This document shows positions 1 through 7,661 of a DNA stretch of 38,529 nucleotides, in pieces. The notes below the pieces were generated by a model. It ran no database searches and was not told where the DNA came from. It saw only the letters and a program-made list of their open reading frames with translations. Position 1 is the first letter of the stretch. Every line of letters begins with the position of its first letter. The translations under genes and the position numbers were made by a program. Origin of the DNA: UBA6183 sp034676125 (GTDB lineage: Bacteria; Bacteroidota; Bacteroidia; UKL13-3); assembly GCA_034676125.1 (NCBI GenBank), contig JAUCCO010000018.1:1-38529 (forward strand). The letters run 5' to 3'.

Positions 1-1
1 A

Positions 2-112
2 TTACTTCTTCACTTCGCAGCCTATCTGCGTTTAGGTAACATTACGGATATACAATATTATTTAAATATAAATGGGATGAAGTCTAGTGGTAAGTTAATG
101 TTGGTGAAATAA
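2..112 (+). CDS. C-terminal end of an unidentified protein (partial, possibly a T9SS-sorted protein)
   Basis: One plus-strand frame is open from the window edge to a TAA at 110-112, giving 36 residues that end in NINGMKSSGKLMLVK. The other two plus frames close early. The final stretch (alternating hydrophobic residues, a glycine/serine turn, then a short strand ending in Lys) resembles the last strands of type IX secretion sorting domains common in Bacteroidota. That resemblance is by eye only and the diagnostic upstream half is outside the window. A hairpin terminator begins 9 bases after the stop, which supports a real gene end here. Confidence 0.4.
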   Translation, partial: LLLHFAAYLRLGNITDIQYYLNINGMKSSGKLMLVK

Positions 113-120
113 TAATGATG

Positions 121-149
121 GAGGCTGCGAAGTTCGCAGCCTCTTTCTT
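121..149 (+). terminator. Intrinsic terminator after the partial upstream gene
   Basis: An 11-base inverted repeat (GAGGCTGCGAA / TTCGCAGCCTC, arms 121-131 and 133-143) is followed by TTTCTT. The effective stem is about 9 GC-rich pairs with a five-base loop. It lies 9 bases after the stop codon at 112. Confidence 0.65.
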
Positions 150-311
150 AAAAAAAAACTTACTTAAATTTTATTACCAATCAACCAGCGTAGTGCATCG
201 TAATACCTCCTATCATAGTTAAACGTTTCATTGGCTCATTTTTAACAGAACTTAAACAATACTAATTCTAGAATAAACCCAACATTTTAGCAAGCCCAAT
301 TTAAAACCCAT

Positions 312-337
312 AAAAAAAGTCGAGCAAGCCCGACTTT
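312..337 (-). terminator. Intrinsic terminator downstream of purA
   Basis: On the minus strand a stem AAAGTCG / CGACTTT (arms 331-337 and 316-322) encloses an 8-base loop and is followed by a T run (312-318). It starts 6 bases past the purA stop. The rest of the space up to the plus-strand terminator (about 150-311) shows no convincing gene. Confidence 0.75.
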
Positions 338-343
338 CTTATT

Positions 344-1606
344 TTATCTTACAATTGTTTGTTCCCTATCTGGGCCAATTGAAATTACACTCATTTTTAA
401 CCCTACTTGTTCTTCTACATACTCCATGTAGGCTTTAAAGTTTAACGGTAACTCTTCAAACTTCCGTAATCCAGTTAAGTCTTCGCTCCAACCTTTAAAC
501 TCTTTAAGTAAAGGTTTAATTGGTGCATCGTTAAAGTTGTAAGGAATTTCGGTTACGCGTGCACCTTCAATATCATACGCATCGCAAACGGGTACCACAT
601 CAAACCCACTTAATACATCGCTTTTGGTGCAAATTAAATCGGTCACACCATTTAACATTATTGCATATTTTAATGTAGGTAAATCTAACCAACCAGTTCT
701 GCGAGGCCGGCCAGTTGTTGCACCAAACTCAAACCCTTGTTTACGTAATTGTTCGCCAGTTTCGTCATGCAACTCTGTTGGAAAAGGACCACTGCCAACA
801 CGTGTGCAATAAGCCTTAAATATACCGTATACTTTATTTATTTTTTGAGGTGCTACACCTAATCCACTGCACACACCACCTGTAATGGTGTTTGATGAAG
901 TTACAAATGGATAAGTACCAAAATCAATATCCAACAAAGTACCTTGAGCACCTTCGGCCAATACTTTTTTACCTTCGTTAATTAACTTATTAATAAAATA
1001 CTCTGAGCTGATAATTTTAAATTGTTTTAAAAACTCAACAGCTTCAAAAAATGCAGGCTCATGTTCATCTAAGTTGTAAGCAAAGTTAAACCTATCTAAT
1101 AATAGCTTATGATTAGCTACTGCGGTTTTGTATTTCTCTTTAAAGTTTGGTGTTAAAATATCGCCAATACGCAATCCACTTCTACCAATTTTATCTTGGT
1201 ATGTTGGGCTAATACCACGCAAGGTCGAGCCAATTTTATGAATGCCTTTTTGGGCTTCACTTGCTGCATCAACCAATCTATGGGTAGGTATAATTAAATG
1301 TGCTTTTTCTGAAATGTAAAGATTTTTACGAGGGTCAACACCTGAGGCCATTACCTTTTCAATTTCTTTTTTAAGGGTAACTGGGTCTATAACTACACCG
1401 TTACCAATAATATTTATGGTATGTTGATGGAAAATTCCAGAAGGAATGGTGTTTAACACATGTTTTTGACCGTTAAACTCTAACGAGTGACCAGCATTAG
1501 GCCCACCTTGAAACCTTGCTACAACATCATATTGCGGAGTTAGTACATCCACAATTTTACCTTTTCCTTCATCGCCCCATTGAAGGCCTAAAACTACATC
1601 TATCAT
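344..1606 (-). CDS. purA: Adenylosuccinate synthetase
   Basis: Catalyses the GTP-dependent condensation of IMP with aspartate to adenylosuccinate, the first committed step from IMP to AMP, in the cytoplasm. The N-terminus carries the family signature GLQWGDEGKGK with catalytic Asp12, followed by GGPNAGH with His40. Downstream are EGAQGTLLDIDFGTYPFVTSS and GPFPTE, which belong to the nucleotide and aspartate sites. At 420 residues it has normal length. I chose the ATG at 1606 because the signature starts immediately after it; an upstream ATG in frame (1639) would add 11 residues with no family counterpart. The Fur-family gene ends 60 bases upstream on the same strand with no terminator between, so the two are probably co-transcribed. 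Confidence 0.97.
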   Translation of the reverse strand: MIDVVLGLQWGDEGKGKIVDVLTPQYDVVARFQGGPNAGHSLEFNGQKHVLNTIPSGIFHQHTINIIGNGVVIDPVTLKKEIEKVMASGVDPRKNLYISEKAHLIIPTHRLVDAASEAQKGIHKIGSTLRGISPTYQDKIGRSGLRIGDILTPNFKEKYKTAVANHKLLLDRFNFAYNLDEHEPAFFEAVEFLKQFKIISSEYFINKLINEGKKVLAEGAQGTLLDIDFGTYPFVTSSNTITGGVCSGLGVAPQKINKVYGIFKAYCTRVGSGPFPTELHDETGEQLRKQGFEFGATTGRPRRTGWLDLPTLKYAIMLNGVTDLICTKSDVLSGFDVVPVCDAYDIEGARVTEIPYNFNDAPIKPLLKEFKGWSEDLTGLRKFEELPLNFKAYMEYVEEQVGLKMSVISIGPDREQTIVR

Positions 1607-1666
1607 GTTTACTTTTTTATAATAGTTTGGTTTAAACAATTGGTTAAACCGTAAATAATTTATGTG

Positions 1667-2155
1667 TTAAGCAATTTGTTTTTGGCAGGTAGTACACTTT
1701 CCTTCTACCGTTTTGGGATTACCAAACAAATGCAACGAATGTTCTGTAACCGTAAAGTCTAACAAATCGCCCATCATGCTTTTAATTTGCTGAATACGCG
1801 GGTCGCAAAACTCTAATATTCTATTGCATTGGTTACAAATCATGTGGTCGTGCTGTTTGTGCCCATATGCACCTTCGTATCTGGCTAGATTTTTACCAAA
1901 TTGGTGTTTAGTTACCAAACCTGCATCAAGCAATAAATCTAAGGTATTGTATACAGTAGCACGACTAACCCTATAATTTCGGTTTTTCATGTGCACATAA
2001 AGTGTTTCCACATCAAAGTGCTCTTTGTTGCTATAAATTTCGTCTAAGATGGCAAAACGCTCGGGCGTTTTACGTTGCTGTTTTTGCTCTAAGAAAGCGA
2101 TAAACAGATTCTTAACTTCGTCTTTTATGTTTTCGGTTGATTGGTTTGCCTGCAT
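1667..2155 (-). CDS. Fur-family metal-dependent transcriptional repressor
   Basis: A 162-residue winged-helix regulator. The DNA-recognition helix is visible as SRATVYNTLDLLLDAGLV (about residues 64-81). The dimerisation domain carries HKQHDHMIC (99-107), the histidine-rich metal site. Two CxxC pairs, C107/C110 and C154/C157, form the structural zinc site of the family. The position that is Asp in peroxide-sensing PerR is Glu here (RILEF), which favours an iron-type Fur over PerR; that is inference. An ATG 33 bases upstream (2188) is possible, but a TATTTTG promoter-like element falls between the two, so I prefer 2155. It lies just upstream of purA and probably shares its transcript. Confidence 0.9.
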   Translation of the reverse strand: MQANQSTENIKDEVKNLFIAFLEQKQQRKTPERFAILDEIYSNKEHFDVETLYVHMKNRNYRVSRATVYNTLDLLLDAGLVTKHQFGKNLARYEGAYGHKQHDHMICNQCNRILEFCDPRIQQIKSMMGDLLDFTVTEHSLHLFGNPKTVEGKCTTCQKQIA

Positions 2156-2257
2156 AATTTGCTTAACAATGCCGCAAAATACACACATTTTGGCATTAAT
2201 AAAATAATGTTAGTTAAGTTATAACAATGTTAACTAAAAACACACATTTAATTGATA

Positions 2258-2271
2258 AATCCAATTGGATT
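2258..2271. promoter_or_regulatory. Perfect 14-bp palindrome upstream of the Fur-family gene
   Basis: AATCCAATTGGATT is a perfect palindrome with no spacer, about 100 bases upstream of the chosen Fur-family start. Nearby, at 2219-2233, TTATAACAATGTTAA matches a PerR-box-like consensus at most positions. Either could be an operator for autoregulation. I see no direct proof, and AT-rich palindromes arise by chance. Confidence 0.25.
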
Positions 2272-2339
2272 AAAATGAAATTACTTTATCAAAACCCTTA
2301 TCAATTAACCAATAAAGCCTTCATACTAAATTAAACCTG

Positions 2340-4769
2340 TTATTTTTGACTACAACTTTCGCAATACATTTTTTTGATGTGTAGGTTTTCGAAAAACTTA
2401 AATGACACTTTTGCCTTTTCAAATATTTCGCAAAACACTTCGGGATTGGTTAGCTGAAGTTTTTTAAACACGCCTTGATATTGTTTTTCAAACGAATCCA
2501 TTTTACTGGCTTTACCATAATATAGCATCCGTAAACAAAACTCTTTACATAGTGCCTTATCCTCATCGCTCACTTCTTTATAATGATCAAAAAGTATTTG
2601 AGCTGCTATATCAAAACGGTTTTTTTCAGCATAATAATCTGCTAAAGATACTGCTTCTAAAGTTGGGCTACTTTGCGATAACTCCTTAACATTTTTATAC
2701 GTTTCGGCCTTTTTAGATTTACGAGCATCGTTAGTTATTGGATGAAAACGCGAACGTAAGGTATTATATAAACTTGCCGGAATTGCAGTGGCAGTTAGCG
2801 AACTAAATAATGATGAAAGTATTTGCAACTCTTCTCTGCGCGAATTATTATCAAGCTTACTAACCGAGTTTAATTTTAATGCTAAGTAGTTATATTTTAT
2901 AATGGGATTATTGGGGTCAATTTCTCTTAATTCATTAAACTTTGCTAGTTTTTCTGCATCATTATTTATGTGCAAATATTTATTATTTAACAAAGCTAAA
3001 TATTGTTTCTCATTAGGTATAGGCACAGCCATAAATTTATCATAACTAACCTTACCTGCTTGGTATAAATTAATTAAGGCCGTTTGGTTGCTTAATGCAC
3101 GTTTTACATCTTTTTTATCAATAGCTTTTTGAATTCTGTATGCCCAATAATCATCTTCGCTCAATTTTTTCAAATCAAATGCTACGCGCATATCAATACT
3201 TGCAAAACGTTCAGTTTGAAGTATGTATTCAACTTTACGCAACAGTGCGGTATCGCTATTTAACCTTTGTCTAACATAAGCGGGTGTACTATCGGCCAAG
3301 TAATAATAGTTGGTTAGTACAATTTGTTTTTTAAAGATACTCCAAGAATCACCCTGACTTATGGTGTATTTAATTTTATTACCGGCTTGTTGTTGTTCTA
3401 ATACCTTTACAATGCTTGATGATCTTTTTTGTTGCAAAGCAAAGTTTTTAGCTGAGTCACCTTCAAGCGATGAATAAGCTACAATTTTTATTTCTTGAAT
3501 GATAAATTTAGGCTCATTTAGGCTATCAATAATAGGCTCAATATCGCTTTGTTTGTATTCAAATTTATTTCTTTCAAATGGAATGGTCCATTTAAGGGTT
3601 TTAACTTCAATAAAAGGCTCTGGTGTTTTAGCTGTTTGCGTATCTAATAGCAATGGCAACTCCTCAAAAGCAATTGGTGTAAAGTATGGCTTAAGTCTGT
3701 TAAGCTTATCATAAAAATCATACACTTCGCACTTAACTTTTTCATCACAATACTTTACTACTTTAATGCCAATTTCAAAATCATCCGAAAATCCAGCAGG
3801 TAGTTTATCAATAGCTAAATCTCCTTTTGCTTTAAGTCCGCTAAGTTTAATAGGTCGTAACCCAATTTGCAAGCCTGTTTGAGACGCTGCTCCAAGCGAA
3901 ATATTATAAGAAGTGTTACACGGAAATTGAGACTTTTCGATAATGTAAATCAACAAACGATCATTGTTATCAGCAATAAGTTTGGTTGTGTTTCTATCAT
4001 CACTAATAAAATACTTTTTAAAATCTTCTTTTAAATACAACCGCTTATCTTTTACATAAAATCCTTTATCAATATCAACCTTGCTATACAATTCTTTTAA
4101 ATCATCATAAGGATTACAAACGGTACCATCATCGCACTTACCAAATAGGCAATTTATTTTACAACCTGTGCGCCTCATCCACCAATGAAAAGCATGGGTA
4201 TTTATTTTATAATTCTTATCTAAGTCTTTACTATGTGCTGTGGTATTATTTATAATATTAATATCACCCATAACAATACAAAAATATACCTTATTAGTTA
4301 TTGGATCAAAAGAACCACGCACCCCTGCATAATATATATCGGGGCGACTGTACATTTTTTTAAAGGTAGTTTTGTTTATTTTTTTAGTAAGTTTTGCTAA
4401 AATTTCTCCAGTACTTAACTCAACTCCTCTAGTATTTTTTACTGCTTCGCTAAAAATAATTTCTTGTGGTACGCCATCTTTTATTCCACCAAAAAATGTA
4501 ACCCTAAATGCGGCAGTACTTTTTTTAGTTTCCTTTTGCGTATTCGTTTCCGACTTAACAGTAACACAATAGTTAGCTTGATCTTGTGCGGTATTTTCCA
4601 TCACCTCGGTAAGCACTAAATCCTCTAAACCCAACAGCAATCGTTGCGTATTTATGTGATTAAATAGTGCACTATTAAGTGAGTCGATGTCAACATCTTG
4701 AGCCTTTACAGATAGACCCATAAAAAGCACCAAAAGTACTAGTAATGGTTTATTAATGTATGTTTTCAA
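2340..4769 (-). CDS. Secreted CAP-domain / OmpA-like-domain protein
   Basis: A large envelope protein of about 809 residues. A signal peptide (hydrophobic core LLVLLVLFMGLSVKAQ) is followed by a CAP/SCP-like region of about 150 residues (NHINTQR near its start, then YYAGVRG...KVYFCIVMGD at its end). A cysteine-rich stretch follows (GCKINCLFGKC). An OmpA-C-like segment lies around residues 395-470 (AYSSLEGDS, then NFALQQKRSSSIVKVL), and the remainder is helical and TPR-like, ending in CESCSQK. No ATG fits the N-terminus: the TTG at 4769 gives a classic Lys-hydrophobic signal peptide, and another TTG at 4796 adds nine residues. The role is unknown; peptidoglycan contact through the OmpA-like part is inference. 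Domain calls are by eye. Confidence 0.7.
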   Translation of the reverse strand: MKTYINKPLLVLLVLFMGLSVKAQDVDIDSLNSALFNHINTQRLLLGLEDLVLTEVMENTAQDQANYCVTVKSETNTQKETKKSTAAFRVTFFGGIKDGVPQEIIFSEAVKNTRGVELSTGEILAKLTKKINKTTFKKMYSRPDIYYAGVRGSFDPITNKVYFCIVMGDINIINNTTAHSKDLDKNYKINTHAFHWWMRRTGCKINCLFGKCDDGTVCNPYDDLKELYSKVDIDKGFYVKDKRLYLKEDFKKYFISDDRNTTKLIADNNDRLLIYIIEKSQFPCNTSYNISLGAASQTGLQIGLRPIKLSGLKAKGDLAIDKLPAGFSDDFEIGIKVVKYCDEKVKCEVYDFYDKLNRLKPYFTPIAFEELPLLLDTQTAKTPEPFIEVKTLKWTIPFERNKFEYKQSDIEPIIDSLNEPKFIIQEIKIVAYSSLEGDSAKNFALQQKRSSSIVKVLEQQQAGNKIKYTISQGDSWSIFKKQIVLTNYYYLADSTPAYVRQRLNSDTALLRKVEYILQTERFASIDMRVAFDLKKLSEDDYWAYRIQKAIDKKDVKRALSNQTALINLYQAGKVSYDKFMAVPIPNEKQYLALLNNKYLHINNDAEKLAKFNELREIDPNNPIIKYNYLALKLNSVSKLDNNSRREELQILSSLFSSLTATAIPASLYNTLRSRFHPITNDARKSKKAETYKNVKELSQSSPTLEAVSLADYYAEKNRFDIAAQILFDHYKEVSDEDKALCKEFCLRMLYYGKASKMDSFEKQYQGVFKKLQLTNPEVFCEIFEKAKVSFKFFENLHIKKMYCESCSQK

Positions 4770-4890
4770 TTGTGTTAATTTTGTTACAATATACAAATAC
4801 TAATGAATTGACAAATAAATATGGGATATTTTAAAATAAATATGCGTATGGTTAAATATACACATTCAATAAACTTTAAAGTAATATAGT

Positions 4891-4898
4891 TAAGTTTG
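4891..4898 (+). promoter_or_regulatory. Bacteroidota-type -7 promoter element before the aldehyde dehydrogenase gene
   Basis: TAAGTTTG matches TAnnTTTG exactly and sits 25 bases before the ATG at 4924. I see no clear TTG at the expected -33 distance, so this is a moderate call. Confidence 0.45.
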
Positions 4899-4923
4899 CA
4901 GTAAAATAAATAATACTAAGATT

Positions 4924-6456
4924 ATGATAAATGAAGTGTTAAAATCATTAAACATACAAGAAATTAATCACGGAACATCTACTGGTACTAACCATTTTAG
5001 TAGTGATGATGCTATAGTAAAAGAAATTTTTTCGCCCGTTGATGGCAAACTAATTAGTAAACTAAAATATACCACACCAACCGAATACGAAAAGGTAATT
5101 AATATTGCTAACGAAGCATTTAAAACGTGGAAGAAATTACCTGCCCCAAAGCGAGGTGAAATAGTACGACAATACGGAAATTTATTGCGTGAATATAAAG
5201 AGCCACTTGGCAAATTGGTAAGTTACGAAATGGGTAAAAGCTACCAAGAAGGTTTAGGAGAAGTGCAAGAAATGATAGATATATGCGATTTTGCCGTTGG
5301 TGTTTCGCGCCAATTATATGGCATAACTATGCATAGCGAACGTCCTGACCACAGAATGTACGAACAATGGCATCCTCTTGGTATAGTTGGTATAATATCG
5401 GCATTTAATTTTCCGGTAGCTGTATGGAGTTGGAATAGCATGTTAGCTGCAATTTGTGGTGATGTATGTATTTGGAAACCATCTGAAAAAGCCCCTTTAA
5501 GTGGTATTGCTTGCCAAAACTTAATGGCTACTGTATTAAAAAACAATAACCTACCTGAGGGTATTTTTTGTATAATAAATGGTGATTACAAAATTGGCGA
5601 ATTGATGACCAAAGATGAGCGTGTACCTTTAATTTCGGCTACAGGTTCTACTCGTATGGGTAAAATTGTAGGGCAAACTGTTGGTGCGCGTTTGGGCAAA
5701 AGTTTATTAGAGTTAGGCGGAAATAATGCAATTATTTTATCGCAACATGCAAATTTAGATATTGCAGTGCGAGCTGTGGTGTTTGGTGCTGTAGGAACAG
5801 CAGGGCAACGTTGCACTTCTACCCGCAGGTTGATTATGCATAGCAGTGTGTATGATAAATTTAAAGATACCATTGTTAAAGCTTATGCGCAATTAACTAT
5901 TGGCGACCCATTAAATCCTAAAAATTTAGTTGGGCCATTAATTGATAAAGATGCAGTAAATGCTTATTTAACTGCAATTGAAAAAGCTAAACAAGAAGGT
6001 GGTAAGGTACTTTGTGGTGCCGAAGTTTTGAGTGGTGCTGGATATGAAAGCGGATGTTATGTAAAACCAACAATTATTGAAGCTGAAAACCATTTTGAAA
6101 TTGTACAACACGAAACATTTGCTCCTATTTTATACATTATGAAATACAATACCATTGAAGAGGCTATTGCATTGCAAAATGGTGTTCGTCAAGGATTAAG
6201 CTCATCAATATTTACAGATAACTTACAAGAAGCTGAAGCATTTTTAAGTGCTGCTGGTAGCGATTGCGGAATAGCAAATGTAAACATAGGAACTAGTGGT
6301 GCCGAAATTGGTGGGGCTTTTGGTGGCGAAAAAGAAACCGGTGGTGGCCGCGAAAGTGGAAGCGATAGTTGGAAAGCATACATGCGCAGACAAACCAATA
6401 CCATTAACTACGGAAAGCAATTGCCTTTAGCACAAGGTATTGAGTTTAACATTTAG
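4924..6456 (+). CDS. Aldehyde dehydrogenase, antiquitin (ALDH7)-like
   Basis: An NAD(P)-dependent aldehyde dehydrogenase of 510 residues, full length for the family. Catalytic residues are visible: Asn162 in FNFPVAVW, Glu263 in LLELGGNN, and the nucleophile Cys297 in GTAGQRCTSTRR. Lys185 in WKPSE belongs to the cofactor site. ELGGNNAI together with GQRCTSTRRL is characteristic of ALDH7 (alpha-aminoadipic semialdehyde / piperideine-6-carboxylate dehydrogenase, sometimes amaB or pcd), pointing to lysine degradation. No other lysine-pathway gene is nearby, so the exact substrate is inferred from family only. The DUF3108 gene follows after 46 bases without a terminator, and the two may be co-transcribed. 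Confidence 0.9.
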   Translation: MINEVLKSLNIQEINHGTSTGTNHFSSDDAIVKEIFSPVDGKLISKLKYTTPTEYEKVINIANEAFKTWKKLPAPKRGEIVRQYGNLLREYKEPLGKLVSYEMGKSYQEGLGEVQEMIDICDFAVGVSRQLYGITMHSERPDHRMYEQWHPLGIVGIISAFNFPVAVWSWNSMLAAICGDVCIWKPSEKAPLSGIACQNLMATVLKNNNLPEGIFCIINGDYKIGELMTKDERVPLISATGSTRMGKIVGQTVGARLGKSLLELGGNNAIILSQHANLDIAVRAVVFGAVGTAGQRCTSTRRLIMHSSVYDKFKDTIVKAYAQLTIGDPLNPKNLVGPLIDKDAVNAYLTAIEKAKQEGGKVLCGAEVLSGAGYESGCYVKPTIIEAENHFEIVQHETFAPILYIMKYNTIEEAIALQNGVRQGLSSSIFTDNLQEAEAFLSAAGSDCGIANVNIGTSGAEIGGAFGGEKETGGGRESGSDSWKAYMRRQTNTINYGKQLPLAQGIEFNI

Positions 6457-6502
6457 TTTTTGGCAAACATTTTGTTATTACCCTATTACTAATATTACCA
6501 TT

Positions 6503-7318
6503 ATGAAAAAGTTTGTTTTAATTATTTGTGTTTTTGTAGGTGTGGCAATAGCCCAAAATGCCCCTGTGCAAGATCCTCAACGCGAACAGCCAAAATACGA
6601 AATAACTAAGCTAACTAACACCGCTTTTACCTATGGCGAAAAGCTATCTTATAAGGTGTATTATGGTTTAATTAACGGAGGTACTGCCGAGTTTGAAGTT
6701 GCAGATAAACCTACTGTAGTAAACAACCGAAATACTTATTATATTAAAGTATTTGGCAAATCTACTGGCATGGTTGATATGATGTTTAAGGTAAAAGACC
6801 AGTTTGAATCATACATGGATGAAGAGGCATTAATACCTTGGAAAGCCACAAAAAATGTAAAAGAAGGTGGTTATAAAGCTATCGACTTAGTACTTTTTGA
6901 CCATGAGAATGGCATTGCAAATAGCCATCAAAAAGGCAAACTTGAAATTGGAGAACGTACTCAAGATATTGCTTCAGCTATTTATTTTGCCCGTTCAACT
7001 GATATGACAAATGCTAAACCTGGAGATGTTTTTCCTGTTAATTTTTATATGGACGGAAAAAATTATCCATTACGTTTTAAGTTTGTTGGCAGAGAAGTTA
7101 TTAAAACAAGCTTAGGTACTTTTCGTACTTTAAAAGTAAAACCACAATTATTAGAAGGCCGCATGTTTAAAGATACTGATGCCTTAACATTATGGGTTAC
7201 TGATGATGAAAATAAAGTTCCGATTAGGGCCGAAAGTGAAATTTTTGTTGGCTCAATTAAAATGGATTTAGCAAGCTTTAGTGGATTAAGAAATCCACTA
7301 ACTTCAAAAATTAAATAA
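6503..7318 (+). CDS. DUF3108 domain-containing secreted protein
   Basis: A 271-residue protein with a clear signal peptide (MKKFVLIICVFVGVAIAQ). The mature part matches DUF3108 by eye: FTYGEKLSYKVYYG near the start, then repeated strands, KTSLGTFRTLKVKP, and LTLWVTDDENKVPIR near the end. This family in Bacteroidota is an envelope or periplasmic beta-rich protein of unknown function. The ATG at 6503 is chosen because it opens the signal peptide; the in-frame extension to 6440 would overlap the aldehyde dehydrogenase. A strong terminator follows directly. Confidence 0.85.
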   Translation: MKKFVLIICVFVGVAIAQNAPVQDPQREQPKYEITKLTNTAFTYGEKLSYKVYYGLINGGTAEFEVADKPTVVNNRNTYYIKVFGKSTGMVDMMFKVKDQFESYMDEEALIPWKATKNVKEGGYKAIDLVLFDHENGIANSHQKGKLEIGERTQDIASAIYFARSTDMTNAKPGDVFPVNFYMDGKNYPLRFKFVGREVIKTSLGTFRTLKVKPQLLEGRMFKDTDALTLWVTDDENKVPIRAESEIFVGSIKMDLASFSGLRNPLTSKIK

Positions 7319-7333
7319 CAAATATCTCAACTT

Positions 7334-7375
7334 AAAAAAATCCGTAGTTTACAAAGTAAGCTACGGATTTTTTTT
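7334..7375. terminator. Bidirectional intrinsic terminator after the DUF3108 gene
   Basis: A near-perfect stem (arms about 7334-7352 and 7356-7374, one G-U pair) around the core TCCGTAG / CTACGGA has an AAA loop, with an A run on the left and a T run on the right. It can stop the plus-strand DUF3108 transcript, and also any minus-strand transcript continuing past spoT. Confidence 0.85.
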
Positions 7376-7496
7376 ATGCCCAACAACATCTTTACCAAAG
7401 TAACTTATTTATGTTTATAAACTTTAAACATGCTTACATAAACTAATTAGCCCAATTGATTAACAGGCCAAGCAATTAATATTTTTAAGACACATC

Positions 7497-7524
7497 TTTG
7501 AATATCCCAAAAAAAATATTCAAA
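7497..7524 (+). promoter_or_regulatory. Start-proximal 9-bp inverted repeat
   Basis: TTTGAATAT (7497-7505) and ATATTCAAA (7516-7524) are perfectly complementary around a 10-base loop. The right arm ends one base before the ATG of the 43-codon ORF at 7526. The left arm overlaps CATCTTTG (7493-7500), one mismatch from the -7 consensus TAnnTTTG. It may be an operator or a start-masking RNA hairpin; the low GC content makes chance a real possibility. Confidence 0.35.
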
Positions 7525-7525
7525 A

Positions 7526-7657
7526 ATGAAACCCAACAAAAATAAAATACAATTAGGCTTGAGGTTTAATACCGAAAATGTATTAATAAACTTACTAACC
7601 ATTTCAATTTTACTTATTGTATTATTAGCAATACAAATTTATATCGCTAAGATTTAA
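7526..7657 (+). CDS. Putative 43-residue single-pass membrane peptide
   Basis: A short ORF runs from the ATG at 7526 to the TAA at 7655-7657. The N-terminal 18 residues are polar and basic (MKPNKNKIQLGLRFNTEN). They are followed by one uninterrupted hydrophobic segment of about 20-23 residues (VLINLLTISILLIVLL...), suggesting a helix anchored with its N-terminus in the cytoplasm. It lies convergent with spoT, 4 bases from that gene's stop, in an otherwise empty stretch after the DUF3108 terminator. I recognise no family. Coding status rests on the clean composition and position only. Confidence 0.4.
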   Translation: MKPNKNKIQLGLRFNTENVLINLLTISILLIVLLAIQIYIAKI

Positions 7658-7661
7658 TAGT

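Noticed and set aside
181..231. A 16-codon minus-strand ORF containing AGGAGGT 6 bases before an internal ATG (196-198)
   Set aside because: It lies beyond the purA terminator, the internal ORF has only five codons, and no promoter is visible. Chance is the likeliest explanation.
1607..1639. N-terminal extension of purA to an upstream ATG
   Set aside because: The added residues have no counterpart in adenylosuccinate synthetases, whose signature begins directly after the ATG at 1606.
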